Under the pieces are notes generated by a model. That model was not told where the DNA came from and did no database searches. It saw only the letters and a list, made by a program, of their open reading frames with translations. Position numbers and translations under genes: made by a program. Below, in pieces: positions 11,023-22,062 of a stretch of 64,000 nt of DNA (its first letter is position 1; every line of letters begins with the position of its first letter). The DNA lies in the NCBI GenBank assembly GCA_032717465.1, contig JAVRFU010000129.1, positions 137,501 to 201,500 of the forward strand. Direction: 5' to 3'. Origin of the DNA: Coenobita brevimanus (Eukaryota; Arthropoda; Malacostraca; Decapoda; Coenobitidae).

Positions 11023-12300
11023 ATGTCTCTCTGATACAAAGGGATGAAAGTATCAAAAGTACTATAGTGAACATGTTGTAGGTGTGAAGTAGATGCAGCT
11101 GAATAGTGAAACAGATGCAGTTGAATAGTAGATGCAACTGAACTCTTGTCCCCTTCTATACAATTAGTATGATGAAATACTAATACTATAAAACATCTGC
11201 TGCACACTTTAAGTATTACTGTATATACTGCACTTCTCAGCTGTGAAAGTTATAACAGTGCATATACAAATCAAATCATACACAGAAGCACATTAACTGG
11301 AATACATATGGTTCTCATTACTCATCCAGAAGTGTAATAATGGTAAATATACACCAATATAAATACAGAAAAATACAGAAATACATGAAAACATATAGTA
11401 AGACCCCTCTATGGCAGACTAATTAAGGGGAAAGTGTCCATCTCAAGAGGTTGTCCATCATGTAACAATTTATCATATGGCACCAAAATTTTGAGGTTTA
11501 CTTGCAGACTGATTCACTCTTCACTATTTAATAAGCTGACACAATGTTATATTCAACCGGCAACAGTACAGTAGCACTGGTAGCACCAGGTTTATCAGAA
11601 ATGTGAAACTGGTGAACTGCAGGCTGAAGTTGCTGCCTTGTCTTTCAGGCAATGTCACCCTTATCCATCTCACTTTAACTGGCTGCCTTAACAGAAGTCT
11701 GCCTCAGAGGGTTATTACTGTACCAATAAAAATAAGAAAAAAAAAAATATATATATATATATAATGTTCTTCGGCTCAGCAACCTGGCATATCAAATTGC
11801 TATCTGGAACAAAGAAGCAACCAACTGCCTTCAGTAAGTATTTAACAAACATCATCATCATCATCATCATCGTAGAAAATGCATAGTCAACTAAACAGCC
11901 TCATTAAACAAGGAAATTATACATTCTAAAACACAGGCAACTGGTAAAATGGTAACAGGGAAAACTGTGGGTGTGTATGGTGTGGCAGATGAAATGCTGA
12001 AAGCATCTGGTGATGTAGCAGTGATATTGTGAATGTTTATAAGGGGAAGGGTGATGCTCTGAATCGAGGTAGCTGTAGGAGAAAATTCTGGCCTGCATGA
12101 GCAAGGAGACTTAACATTAATAAGAGACAATTTGGTTTTATCCCTAGCAGAGGAACTGTTCATGCAATATTTAAAGTACTGTTAGGCAACTCAGGAAAGC
12201 TTTTAGGGTAAGAAAACATATTTACTTTGTTTTTGTTGACAGTTCTACTTTCATTACTCTATTTTCTTGCATCTGGATCCTTCCCACCCCATTTTCTGTA
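11023..12300. other. no gene recognised; minor repeats
   Basis: Contains (AT)n near 11750 and (CAT)n near 11850. A half-copy of a Tigger-like terminus (TAGTAAGACCCCTCTATGGC) lies at about 11398, and a short RTE-like stretch at about 11990-12170 includes GTTTATAAGGGGAAGGGTGATG and TTTGGTTTTATCCCTAGCAG. Confidence 0.4.
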
Positions 12301-12309
12301 AGAATTAAT

Positions 12310-12550
12310 GTTAAGATAAAGCTTAGGTTAGATTCATATATGTCAGATGAGGTTATGAGAGTACATAATATTAGAATATACATGATCTGGGTTACAACAG
12401 ATTAGGAAGCTCTGGGTTAAGTTAGGGTAGGATGGACCAGATTAGATTCAACAGGTTAGCACAGACTGGGATAGGGTTATAAAGGTGAGATTAGGTTAGC
12501 TAACTTTTGGACTGGATAGGATATGTTAGGTAAGTCTAGGTTATCTATTT
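12310..12550 (+). repeat. degenerate TTAGG-like pentamer tract
   Basis: Repeated GTTAG, TTAGGTTAG and GGTTAGC words in 240 bp, the plus-strand form of the arthropod telomeric pentamer but heavily degraded. It ends immediately beside the 12562 splice donor. Confidence 0.5.
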
Positions 12551-12561
12551 CTAATGCTAAC

Positions 12562-12715
12562 CTGCCAAGTCTTGTACAGGCAATGCCACTGGGGTGTCTG
12601 TGAGGAGGGTGGGGGTGGGGGTGAGATCAGGGTTAAGCACCGGGCCATACTCCCTCTCCAGGCTCACCAGGCGACAGTGGACGTACTGCAGCTTCACTCC
12701 CATGTCTCTGTGTCT
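12562..12715 (-). CDS. RARS2: exon of mitochondrial arginyl-tRNA synthetase-like gene (anticodon-binding region)
   Basis: 154-bp exon-like block with acceptor GACTTGCAG before 12715 and donor GCAG|GTTAG at 12561-12560. The start translates RHRDMGVKLQYVHCRLVSLE, which aligns without gaps to the DTGVxLQYTHARLxSLE segment that opens the DALR anticodon-binding domain of class I ArgRS, especially RARS2. The enzyme attaches arginine to tRNA in mitochondria. The Thr normally following the first Asp is Met, and Thr-His-Ala is Val-His-Cys, so this copy is diverged. It lies downstream of the HIGH-motif block at 17321-17505 in the expected order. The final exons of the domain were not found below 12562. 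Confidence 0.6.
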
Positions 12716-13562
12716 CTGCAAGTCCAATGGTAATATCAAACTTATGGCCTGAACAAATTTACGACTATGGTAAATGACTACACAATCAACAGTGAGGCAG
12801 ATGATGTGTGTTAAGCGCAACCATTTATTAAACTCTTCCACTCCATCAGGTTTCCCTCAAGCTAAACACAACTGTCTGGTGGTAACAATAAAATAAGGCT
12901 TGAGTCATACTTCAGACACTAATGAAGATTTTTTTTTCTTCCGCTGTATACTGTAGTAAAACAAAAATATTCACTACAAAAGCAACAAACTCAATTAACC
13001 CAGCATAACTTCACTCTAAATTTTCTTGTGAAGTGTACAGTTATGGTTAAAGGCTAATGTATATCTGAGTACAGCAGACTCCACCACCACCATTCCCTGA
13101 CTATGTACATATTCCTTACTATCTCACCTACTGAATTCATCTAAATTTCACGATGTACTAGGCCTCAGGTCCTCAGTCCCTGGCAGATCCCACTAATCCT
13201 CTTGATGATATCTGAAGCCACAATGAAGCTGAGTAGTGACAGGGTAGGGCAGAAATTACCCGGATGCTTTCATGCCATAACTTCACTAGACATGTTAACT
13301 TTAATAGCATGGGGAACAACCGAAGCACTGGCACAACTGATATAACTTTTTTACACCACTGTTCCCCAGTATTAAATGGAGACCAACAGACTGAGTTACT
13401 TTGTTAAGCCAGTATTAACCTGCAGACACATACACTCCTTGAGAGCTGTGTGTACTAACCTGCTGTGTCTTAACTTGTGTACTGTATTAACCTGCTGAGC
13501 TTTACCAGAAGACATAATCCCACTGCCGCTGCTGTTTGGGTCCATGATGATGATGGAGGATA

Positions 13563-13800
13563 TTCTCTCTCTCTATTAATCTTCTAATTTTTCTCCCTTT
13601 CCTCCTCCTGTCTCTATTTTTCTCCCTGTTTTGTCTTTCCCTGCTTCCCTTCACTTTTTTCTCCATTTTTCTCCTTCTTCCTCCTATTTGTTTTTTCTTT
13701 TCCCTCTCTGTTTATACTCTATTTTCCTGACATCTTTTTCACTGTTACCTTTATTTTGCTTTGGTTTTTGTTATACTTTAAAAAAACATACTTTTTACCT
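13563..13800. repeat. polypyrimidine low-complexity tract
   Basis: CT-rich sequence with TTTCTCCC and TTTTCTCC words; no coding sense. Confidence 0.75.
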
Positions 13801-13829
13801 TCCCTAAATCAATTCTTAATTCCTCATTG

Positions 13830-14583
13830 GCTTGGTGGATGAGTTTGAGAGAGTGTGTAAGAAACGGAATCTAAAGGTGAATGTAGGGAAGAGTAAAGTG
13901 ATGGTCTTTGAGAGAGGTGAAGTCAGTGAATGTACAGCGAGGTTGGATGGTGAGGAATTGGAAAATGTGAGTAAGTTTAAGTACTTGGGTAGTGTGATGA
14001 GTAAGGATGGAGGTTTGGAGGGTGAAGTGCTTGAAAGGGTACAGCAGGGAAGAAAGGTTGCTGGTTCTTTGAAAGCAGTGATAAGAAACAGGGAAGTGAG
14101 CATGGAAGTGAAAAAGTTACTACATGACAGTATTGTGATACCAACTCTAACGTACGGAAGTGAAGCTTGGACGTTGTTGGAAGGACACAACTCAAGAGTG
14201 AGAGCCGTGGAAATTAGTTATTTAAGAGGAGCCTGTGGAGTCACATGGAGAGACAGGCTGACGAATGAGGATATAAAGGAGCGTTGTGGTGTTGATGTGG
14301 ATGTGATAGGAAGCGTTATGAGGAACACACTGAGGTGGTTTGGCCATGTGGAGAGGATGGAGGGTCAAAGACTGACGAAGAGAGTGTATGTGAGTGAGGT
14401 GGAGGGGGAAAGAGGGAAGGGGAGGCCGAGGATGAGATGGAGAGATGGGGTGGAGAGGTATATGAGAGAGGGGGGTGTGAGTTGGGAGCAGGGGAGTGAA
14501 ATGGCGGGGGACAGGGCGACTTGGAGGCAATTTGTTTGTGGCCACCCCAAACGGGATTGAGGCGTCTGGCAATAGATAGATAG
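13830..14583 (+). mobile_element. RTE-B retrotransposon, best copy, 754 bp, with 12-bp target duplication
   Basis: The 5'-truncated copy encodes 242 residues (13832-14560): the reverse transcriptase thumb and C-terminal region, starting just after the YADD box. It has KYLGSVMSKDG, YGSEAWTLLEG, SYLRGACGVTWRDRL, LRWFGHVERM and a C-terminal WRQFVCGHPKRD, typical of RTE-like elements. The 3' end is (GATA)n. The 12-bp direct repeat AATTCCTCATTG lies at 13818-13829 and 14584-14595 and marks target-primed insertion. The frame is fully open, which implies a recent insertion. The apolar endonuclease and palm domains are absent because of 5' truncation. Confidence 0.92.
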
Positions 14584-14634
14584 AATTCCTCATTGATCAT
14601 GCATGTTTGCTGATATTTTTGTATTACCTTTTTG

Positions 14635-15080
14635 TACTCGATATTTTTGTATTACCTTTTTGTACTCCTTTTTTTGTTTGTTTTATGATGATGGAGGAGA
14701 GAGCCACCTTCTCAGCCATGTCATCACCACTTGTCCTCACACTGGCCCTTGTATCTGCAGGAACAGAAGCACTTTAGTTCATCTGATTACTCATTTCATC
14801 ACCATTAACTCCTTCACCTTCATCATTCTTTGTCTGTGTCTGCCCTCCTCTCTTCCTATTTCTTACCACCATTCACTCACTTGATGTAGTGCTGCCTTCT
14901 TCTTCCTTTACCTTTGTCATTCTTTCTCTGTGTCTGTCCTCCTCTCTTCCTATTTCTTACCACCATCCACTCACTTGATGTAATGCTGCCTACTTCTTCA
15001 CCCTTATCATTCTTTTTCTGTGACTGTACTTCTCTCTTCCTATTTCTTCCATCTTTCTTGTCACTTTTTATTACTCTTCT
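14635..15080. repeat. imperfect tandem repeats (29 bp x2, about 92 bp x3)
   Basis: A 29-bp unit (GATATTTTTGTATTACC...) is doubled near 14620-14670. From about 14806, a unit containing CATTCTTTNTCTGTGTCTG and CCTCTCTTCCTATTTCTT recurs at about 14824, 14918 and 15008. Confidence 0.75.
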
Positions 15081-15104
15081 TTCCTTTTCAGGTGGCTTAA
15101 CACT

Positions 15105-15335
15105 GAGTGACAAGCCTAATGGTTTCCTGCAGGCCAGGAAACCCTTTACAATGCTGGGTGGTAACCATATAACTAACCTATATGTTTTCTCCACGTGTCA
15201 ACAAGTGGGTTGGCGGAGGGTTAGTGCCCCTCCCCGTAAAACAATGAGCTTAAAGACAAAAAGCCACCCCTTACTGGATTGTGGTATCTGGCTATAGACA
15301 GACAGATAGATAGATAGATAGACAGACAAATAAGA
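15105..15335 (+). mobile_element. SINE-like element (family C) sharing the RTE-B tail
   Basis: Non-coding body (CTGGGTGGTAACCATATAAC, AACAAGTGGGTTGGCGGAGG, TTAGTGCCCCTCC) followed by CCACCCCTTACTGGATTGTGG, TATCTGGCTATAGACAGACA and (GATA)n. The last 45 bp or so resemble the 3' end of RTE-B, as in SINEs that borrow the tail of a partner LINE. The body repeats at 7990-8160. Confidence 0.6.
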
Positions 15336-15819
15336 ACTTCAATATGCTGATATTGTCTTTTAGTTCACTCATGCAACTATGGTATGGTTTTAGTCACCTT
15401 AAAAAATCTTTAGGAGTGAAACAGTTAACAAAGGGTATGTTCAATCCCTCTAGCCTGCAAAATCACACCTAAACTGAATCAAACCATCAAACAGAAACAG
15501 GAGTACAAAAAGATGGAGGTCAACACATTAAATGGGCTAATAATATTTCACCAAGTCAATATTATACTGCAATGGGAAAAGTGAAAACTAGTAAAAACTA
15601 AATGGCTGCAGCAAGAAACTTAAACGGAATCAAAAGAAATTGATTATAAGAGTGGTATGGGATGAGGGATAGAATACTAGACATCCACAGCCATGAGAGA
15701 GTTAAATATAGATACCTGGTACCGTGCAGATAATGTGACGAGCTGCTAAACAAACTGACATGACAGGCCTGGTGCTCACTCACTGACTGCACCCGGTTCA
15801 GCATTATCACCTCCCGTAC

Positions 15820-15926
15820 CTCAACCAGGAGGTCTGCCTTGGCCTGCTGGTTGGCCCAAACATAACACTGTACAGCTTCCTGATGGCATCTTCCTCCAGG
15901 TCACTCTCAGGTTTTGTGCATCATTT
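15820..15926 (-). pseudogene. RARS2: exon-like block of mitochondrial arginyl-tRNA synthetase, frameshifted
   Basis: Acceptor ATATTTCAG precedes 15926 and a donor GAG|GTACGG follows 15820. The frame starting DLEEDAIRKLYS changes near 15863-15865 and continues YVWANQQAKADLLVE. Together these resemble the LxHLFExYVxxNKEA segment that follows the HIGH-motif region in RARS2. The shift equals a missing base in a short T run. A second shift near the acceptor, at an A4 run, is needed to avoid a stop. Its order and spacing after the 17321-17505 block support one gene. Either assembly indels or decay explain the breaks; which one cannot be told here. Confidence 0.45.
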
Positions 15927-16194
15927 CTGAAATATAACATGGTGGGGATATTTATACATCTCACTTATGAACACATCAGTAAAAAAAACAAAAAGTTGGA
16001 AACATACCAGATGCACTGTCTTGTTTTAAGGGAAATTATATGAATGTACAATACTATAGAGAAATGCTACTACTTTACATCAGTAACAGTTTTGTCTAAT
16101 GGTAGGTGGAGTAAACTAGAATGAAATTTAGTACATAATGAAGGCATCTTGATTTGGTCTATTACTGGTATCTTGTTTTCATTTTTCTTGGAAG

Positions 16195-16265
16195 GAACAA
16201 TCTTGCATGCCTCAAGCCTTTGGTTCCTACTTCCTTGCATTAAAAGAAATAAAAGATATAATATA
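16195..16265 (+). mobile_element. non-LTR retrotransposon 3' UTR fragment
   Basis: GGAACAATCTTGCATGCCTC, AAGCCTTTGGTTCCTACTTC and CTTGCATTAAAAG match the 3' tail of the element at 16821-17210. Confidence 0.5.
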
Positions 16266-16364
16266 CATGAAGAAAAATGCACTATGAACTAGCTGCCTTA
16301 AATGTGGAAGCACATACAAAATTGTAAATCATCTCTAAAAAATCCTATCACCATACTACACTGA

Positions 16365-16628
16365 GAAACACACTGAGGTGGTCTGGACATGTGGAGAGAA
16401 TGGAGACTGAATGACTAAGAGAGTGTATGCAGGTGTGATGGAGGGAGGGAGAGACAAAGGATGAGGTGGAGGGATGAAGTTGAGAGGTATATAAGGGAGG
16501 GGGGAGTGAGCTAGGGGGGAGGGCAGTCAAATGGTGGGTGACAGAGCAACTTGGAGGCATTTCATATGGGACCATCCTTTCTGGGATTAGGGCATTGGGC
16601 TATTGATAGATAGACAGATAGACATACA
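16365..16628 (+). mobile_element. RTE-B retrotransposon, 3' fragment
   Basis: GAGGTGGTCTGGACATGTGG, GGTATATAAGGGAGGGGGG, GGTGGGTGACAGAGCAACTT, then ATAGATAGACAGATAGACAT. Diverged subfamily related to the copies at 8953 and 60257. Confidence 0.85.
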
Positions 16629-16820
16629 GAACTGTAAATCATCTATAAAAAAAATCCTATCACCATACTGAAAGGGATTAACCCTTGCTAAACTACAAAC
16701 TTCATATAAGGTACAATGAAGGTGTGCACGGGCCCAGCTGCAAGTCTGGTATGAGGTACAGTTTACACTGGCTATAAAACAATGATTCAGAGGAGGTAAC
16801 CTATCTTACAAGCAATCAGT

Positions 16821-17210
16821 GTGGCAGGGGTTCATGCTCTCCTTCTCACTCTACCTTCCAGCACTCTGTCCACATGTAGCCTATACATCACCTCAGAGCC
16901 ACTCTCCTTATCCAACCCACATCAATTCATTCTCCATCATATTTCTATCATTCTAGCTATGACCTCACAACTCTGGAAGTATCTTCCTCTGTCTGTATTT
17001 CCTACTGCCTATGACCTCCAGTCTTTCAAACACAGTTTGTCCAAGCATCTTGAAACAAACGGATCTTGATTTTGGCTCTCTCGTTTTTTTTTTTCTTTTT
17101 CTCTCTTCCTCTCTCTCTCTCTCTCTCTCTCTCTTGGAGGGAACACTCTTACAATCTTGCAGGCTTCTGGCTTTTGGTTCGTTCTTGCATTAAAAAAAAA
17201 AAAAAAATCA
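16821..17210 (+). mobile_element. non-LTR retrotransposon C-terminal fragment with A-rich tail
   Basis: The frame at 16821-17069 reads LWKYLPLSVFPTAYDLQSF then KHSLSKHL, the usual end of Jockey/CR1/RTE-type polymerases (LWNSLPxxVFPxxYDLxxFK). It is followed by a (CT)n run, the 3' UTR words seen at 16195 and a poly(A) tract at 17192-17206. Only the last 80 codons survive. Confidence 0.65.
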
Positions 17211-17320
17211 TACAGTCTGGAAAAGCCCTCTGGTCCTGAACAAGTTAATAACCTGCCCAGTCCAAAAGTCTCTCCTGAGCTGAATAAAACTGCATGAAAG
17301 ATGCAAGACAAAAAATGTAC

Positions 17321-17505
17321 TGAAGGAGTATAGTTGTGCCTGAGTCTTTCCCATATTGGAGGAGACCAAACTGTGTGGCCCAGTCACCCAGGTGGTTGAT
17401 GCAGGTGACATGGTGGCCCAGGGCTGAGTGGAGGCAGGCCAGGATGTGCCGATGATGGTGGAGCACAGGTGGCCAACGTGGAAAGGCTTGGCAATGCTGG
17501 GTGAG
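17321..17505 (-). pseudogene. RARS2: exon-like block with HIGH motif of mitochondrial arginyl-tRNA synthetase, one frameshift
   Basis: After acceptor CATCCCACAG (exon from 17505), the frame reads SPSIAKPFHVGHLCSTIIG. HVGH (17469-17480) is the class I HIGH signature that binds ATP, and the context matches the ArgRS SPNxAKxFHxGHLRSTIIGN motif. A base is then missing near 17447, and the next frame reads ILACLHSALGHHVTCIN then HLGDWATQFGLLQYG, matching RARS2 in order with no gap. The usual HLRS Arg is Cys. The 3' border is uncertain (weak donor near 17320). Known family, strong local match; intactness doubtful. Confidence 0.65.
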
Positions 17506-18292
17506 CTGTGGGATGAGTGGCGGAAATAATAATGGTCATGTTCAAGAATGGAAAACTGTTACTGATAAATGGCACAACCAGCTCCAAATTATCCCTTATG
17601 AGGTGCAAGAGCCCTGGGTTAGGGTACCATACTGAAAAATTTAGGGAAAACAACAAGTCTACTCTTCTTGTGGCATTACATGATCAGAAAAACACCATTT
17701 TTTTTTTTTTTTTAAGAACTAAACCTATGTGTAGGAGGCATAAGACTTATTCTACATGAAGCTACTAAACCTTTAAACCATCATGTGTTTTACTGAAAGG
17801 CATACTGAATTTGCAAACAAGTATGAGATGCACTTTTTATAGTACAATGGCTGAGACAAAGGTGTGGTTGCTGTTGCTGATCAACCAGTGTATGTTTGAC
17901 CATGCAAGCCCATCAACACAGGCAAGCAACTGCCCCTGCAGGGCCATCCCCTGCAGTGAACTGATGTTTCCTTGCAGCTGACAGTGCCTGGCCACAGTGA
18001 GGTGCAGGGAAAAGTGTGGAGATTTGGTTCATGAATGGATGCCACATCTGTGTGTCTCTCCACCCAGTTAACAGGGGCATCCTAGTAGGGTCCACCTAGA
18101 GCTGTAAATGGCCTCCTGGGCAGGCCCGTCCCCAGAAGTATAACCATAGGGGGGCAATTGAGATATTGAGGGGGGCAGGTTATTAGGAGGCAGTCAATAA
18201 TATAGAGCAAAAATTCAGTCCTACCTATGTTAATGCATGGGACCATAGATGTCACGGCAATAGTTACGATATAATCAAAACCAACATTTCTT

Positions 18293-18310
<18 letters not shown>

Positions 18311-18351
<41 letters not shown>

Positions 18352-18360
18352 CGCACACAC
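18311..18360. repeat. (CT)n/(CA)n microsatellite
   Basis: (TC)n at 18290-18310 is followed by (AC)n to about 18349 and short CA words. It lies in the 3' flank of the hAT relic. Confidence 0.95.
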
Positions 18361-18654
18361 AGGAAGACATGGAATAAAAAAATAGGGTTGCATTTACTGA
18401 CGCTTTCCAGGTCTCTACAAACAAAAGTCCAAGTAATATCAACATTGGTTTCTGCTTTAGATAAGAACTCATAAGATTTGATTGTTAGGAAAATTAATGA
18501 AATTTTGCATAAATTTACAGTGTGTTGGTAATTTCATCACTTCATATGAACTAAACTTTGAAGTAATAATTATATGTCCAAACAACATAGCTCATCATTT
18601 TAATAAAGGAAAAGAGAAAGGAAAATGTCTTAGACTTCAAATCTGCTGCTGCTC

Positions 18655-20975
18655 TTAATACAATTGGATCTTCCTGCTTCTTGCAGCAAATGTATGGAGA
18701 AATTCATCCATATTAATTTTCTGAGTGTATTCAGCGAAAAATGAGAGTAGTACAAGGTTACTTTTTCTTTTATGGGTCATAGATCGTCTGTAAGGTGTTA
18801 GTACACGTGAGAGTGTTGAAAAGGATTTTTCACATACAGCATTACTAAAGCCAAATGTGAGAGCAGCTGCATACAATTGGTAGACTTCACTGAATCCTCT
18901 TCTATAAGGATGAAGAAGCAAGCACAAGTCGTTTAGAGTTTTGTGTACTTTGTCATCAAACTCTTTTTCAATAAAGGTCCTTGCCACTTGAAATTCACTT
19001 TGGAGCAGAGATGAGTCAGTATTAAGACCTATGAGAGAAGCTACTGGGGCAATTTTTTTAGGATCTAAGAAACTCACACTGGGTTCTGGCCAAAGGCATG
19101 AGATTGCAGCAGTCACTGCACTACTGCATTCACCAAATCTAGCATCAAGCTCCCCAAGGCAGTTATCTACAATGCTGCAATAAATCTGCCTGAACAGTGT
19201 TGCTTCACTTTCTGCATTGATAGGATCTTCTGAATGTCCTACACTGGCCTCAACAACTGAATCTTTTGACAAATGTGCAGGCAGTTTGCGGCTCCACTCT
19301 GGAACCTTATGTACATATTCAGGTTCAGAGAGATTATGATCTGCAAGTTTTGTAATGATTCCCTCAAAAATTGTTACATCATTTCTCATGTCTTTTACAT
19401 TGCAGACCACAGATTCAATTAGTCTAGTTCAATTAGTCTAGTTCATCAAATCACAATCACTTGATTGTAGGAGCTTATCAGCAGGTTTAATTAAACTCAA
19501 GACTGTCTGAACACAATATGCAATGAACATATACTTCCTACTTCTGATTTGCTTCAATAAACCTGTTGCCTCAATACAAATTACAGCATTACATCCATTT
19601 TCTTCACAAGATTCAAGTGCATTCACTATCCTTTCATGGTTTTCTAAGATAGCAGACACAGTATCTAAATGACCTGACCATCTCTGTTCCAAAAGTCGAT
19701 TGAGTTTTGTTCCATCATAAATCCTGTCTAGCTCTGGACGGTGTAGAAAGTTGTACAGTCTATTGCAAATGGAAAAAAACAATTTTACATCATTCTGCAT
19801 TTCAACTGAATGTACCACAACCAAGTGCAGTTGGTGAATGAAACAATGTACATATGGGATTTCCTTCTGAAGTTTTTCTTGTAGCTTTTTTGAACACCTC
19901 CATGCTGACCTGACATCACAGATGCTCCATCATAACATTGAGATAATATACTACTGCAATCAAGTCCACATTCATTTAGTGTTTTAAGTATTAATGAGGC
20001 CAGGCTTTCTGCATCAAAATCATCTGTTGTTGGCATACCAATTAGACTCTCATTTACTTTACCACCCTTTACATATCTTACAACTACAGATATATTTTCT
20101 GTGTTAGTAGGGTCACGAGTTCCATCAGACTTAATGCTAAAAAATGGTATGTCAGCCTCCTTGATATCATTAACAACATTCTCTATGACAGTGTCTTTCA
20201 TGTCTATTATCTCATTCTGAATCCTAGCAGAAGTATAGGAGGCATTCTTAGGAATCATTTGAATAATCTCTGAGAGCTTCTTATCTTTAGACAATGTATA
20301 CTGAAATAACTTCAAAAAAAGACCAGATGGCTCACCTTGAGACTCACTACTTGTATCGAGACACCCTGCTCCACTCTTACCATCTCCACGCATAGGTAGC
20401 TCATTCACACATAAAAACTGAATTACCTCTACCACTGATTTAATACAGTACCTGTTTTTCCCCAACTGCTTTTCATTTACCATTGTACTGACACTCTGGT
20501 TCTTCTCTATGCGCATTTTTCTCTCCTGCCATATAACCACAGCTTCTACATGAGTTTGAGAATTTTCGTGTTTTTGGAAACCTCTGTGTTTGTCTAATGC
20601 ATGGCGCCAGTTTGAGTAACCCTCTTTAGTAAATGTACGATCTTTAGAAGAACTTTTAAAATGTCTACAGGGAAAACAAAATGCTGCCCCCTCTTCTACT
20701 GAATACTCAAGCCATGTGCATCCATTATACCAGGATGCTGAGAAGTCTCTCTTACTATTACCATACTGCTTTGGATTAAAAGAAGCAATCTTAGGCTGTA
20801 CTGGTTCATGATCAGCCTCCTCTAAATCTGAAGGAATTTTGATTTCACTTGGTCCTGATCCATCTCTACCAGTCTTGTTTTACTCCGGTTCTTTTTCTTT
20901 CTTATCAGAAGATGAATTTGGTTCCGGTTGCTTCCCATGTGAACCAACAGGCTTGAAGTATGAAGTAATAGACAT
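18655..20975 (-). pseudogene. hAT transposase, ZMYM1-like, decayed
   Basis: Reads from ATG 20975 (MSITSYFKPVGS...) through a TTF-type zinc-finger region (SFNPKQYG, CTWLEYS, FCFPCRHFK, KHRGFQKHENSQTH), a DUF4371/RNase H-like core (KSDGTRDPTN, QCYDGASVMSG) and the hAT dimerisation domain (VCEKSFSTLSRVLTPYRR), ending at 18655. Defects: a TAA at 20882-20880 (codon 32), a frameshift at the T6 run 19886-19891, and an exact 14-bp tandem duplication (19417-19430, 19431-19444) bearing in-frame TAG and TGA. The protein cuts and joins DNA for its own transposon. A possible terminus CAGGCCCGTCC lies near 18121; a matching other end was not found. Confidence 0.85.
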
Positions 20976-21614
20976 TGCTGATAATTTTCTGAAGATTCTT
21001 CACATAAATCTATCCATATGGTCACAATGCTCCTGACCTGTGGATGAGTGACACCAAGCTCTTGGTAAAATCATATTATGGTATGTGGTAAAAAAATGTG
21101 AGTGTGTGCACAGTGGCAGAATGGCAGGTAAGTCATTTGGCTTTTTGTGAAAAATTAACAGAACTGGAATAGGCTAGGCCAATGTCCTTGGCTAGACAGG
21201 CTAGTTAAAAAAAAAAAAAAGGATAAATTACCCTTTAGCACAGAATAGGAATTACCAAAAAATAAATAGAAAATAAGCAAATAAATAAACCTTGTAAAAG
21301 TATAGGGGATGATAGTACAAAGTAAAATATTACCAAACAATAACATATTATATATAATAAGAATTCTGAAAGTCGGCTAAAATCCTTTGGCCTACCCTTA
21401 ATAAAAACAGGACAAACCTTAATGTTATGGTTATTATTAACTTTATGTATCAATTTACTTGAATACAAGCTGCATGCCTATACTGTATCTAGGCCTAAAA
21501 AAAACTAGGCTAGACCTAAAATTAATGAAAAAAAAAAGCCTAGGCCTATCCTAGCCCGACCTGACCTCATAACAATGATTAAGAAATCTTGATAAAACTT
21601 ATGAAAATCATTTA

Positions 21615-22011
21615 TCCCATACTTAACATAACCTATTTTGAAGCAGCCTAACCGTACCTAACCCTAGCTAATCCTACCCAGTGTCACTTAACCATACCAT
21701 ACCCGACCTAACCCAACCAGTCAAGCCTAAAATGACCTAATCCAACCTAACCTAACCCAGCCTAACCCAACCAAATAAAACCCAACTCAAAACCTATCAA
21801 AACCGACGTATTCTAAAGCAATCTAACCTAATCCGTCTATATCTAGTCGAACTGAAGCCAACCCAACCAAAAATTACCTAATCAGACCAAACCCTGCCCA
21901 AAGTGACCTAACCTAACTTTCGATCGGCTATATATTCGCTAAGAAAAATTGCGGTCCGAACGTCTACGGATGGCACATTCCAAGTTTCGCCTGTTCTGTG
22001 TACACGTACAC

Positions 22012-22012
<1 letters not shown>
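21615..22012 (+). repeat. degenerate CCTAA-pentamer block, copy 1
   Basis: About 300 bp of imperfect CCTAA, CCCAA and CCAAA pentamers in phase, then a conserved end: TTTCGATCGGCTATATATTC, GCGGTCCGAACGTCTACGG, CATTCCAAGTTTCGCCTG and TGTGTACACGTAC, passing into (GT)n. The same order occurs at 26880-27447 and 53210-53742. CCTAA is the complement of the arthropod telomere repeat TTAGG. Confidence 0.8.
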
Positions 22013-22061
<49 letters not shown>

Positions 22062-22062
<1 letters not shown>

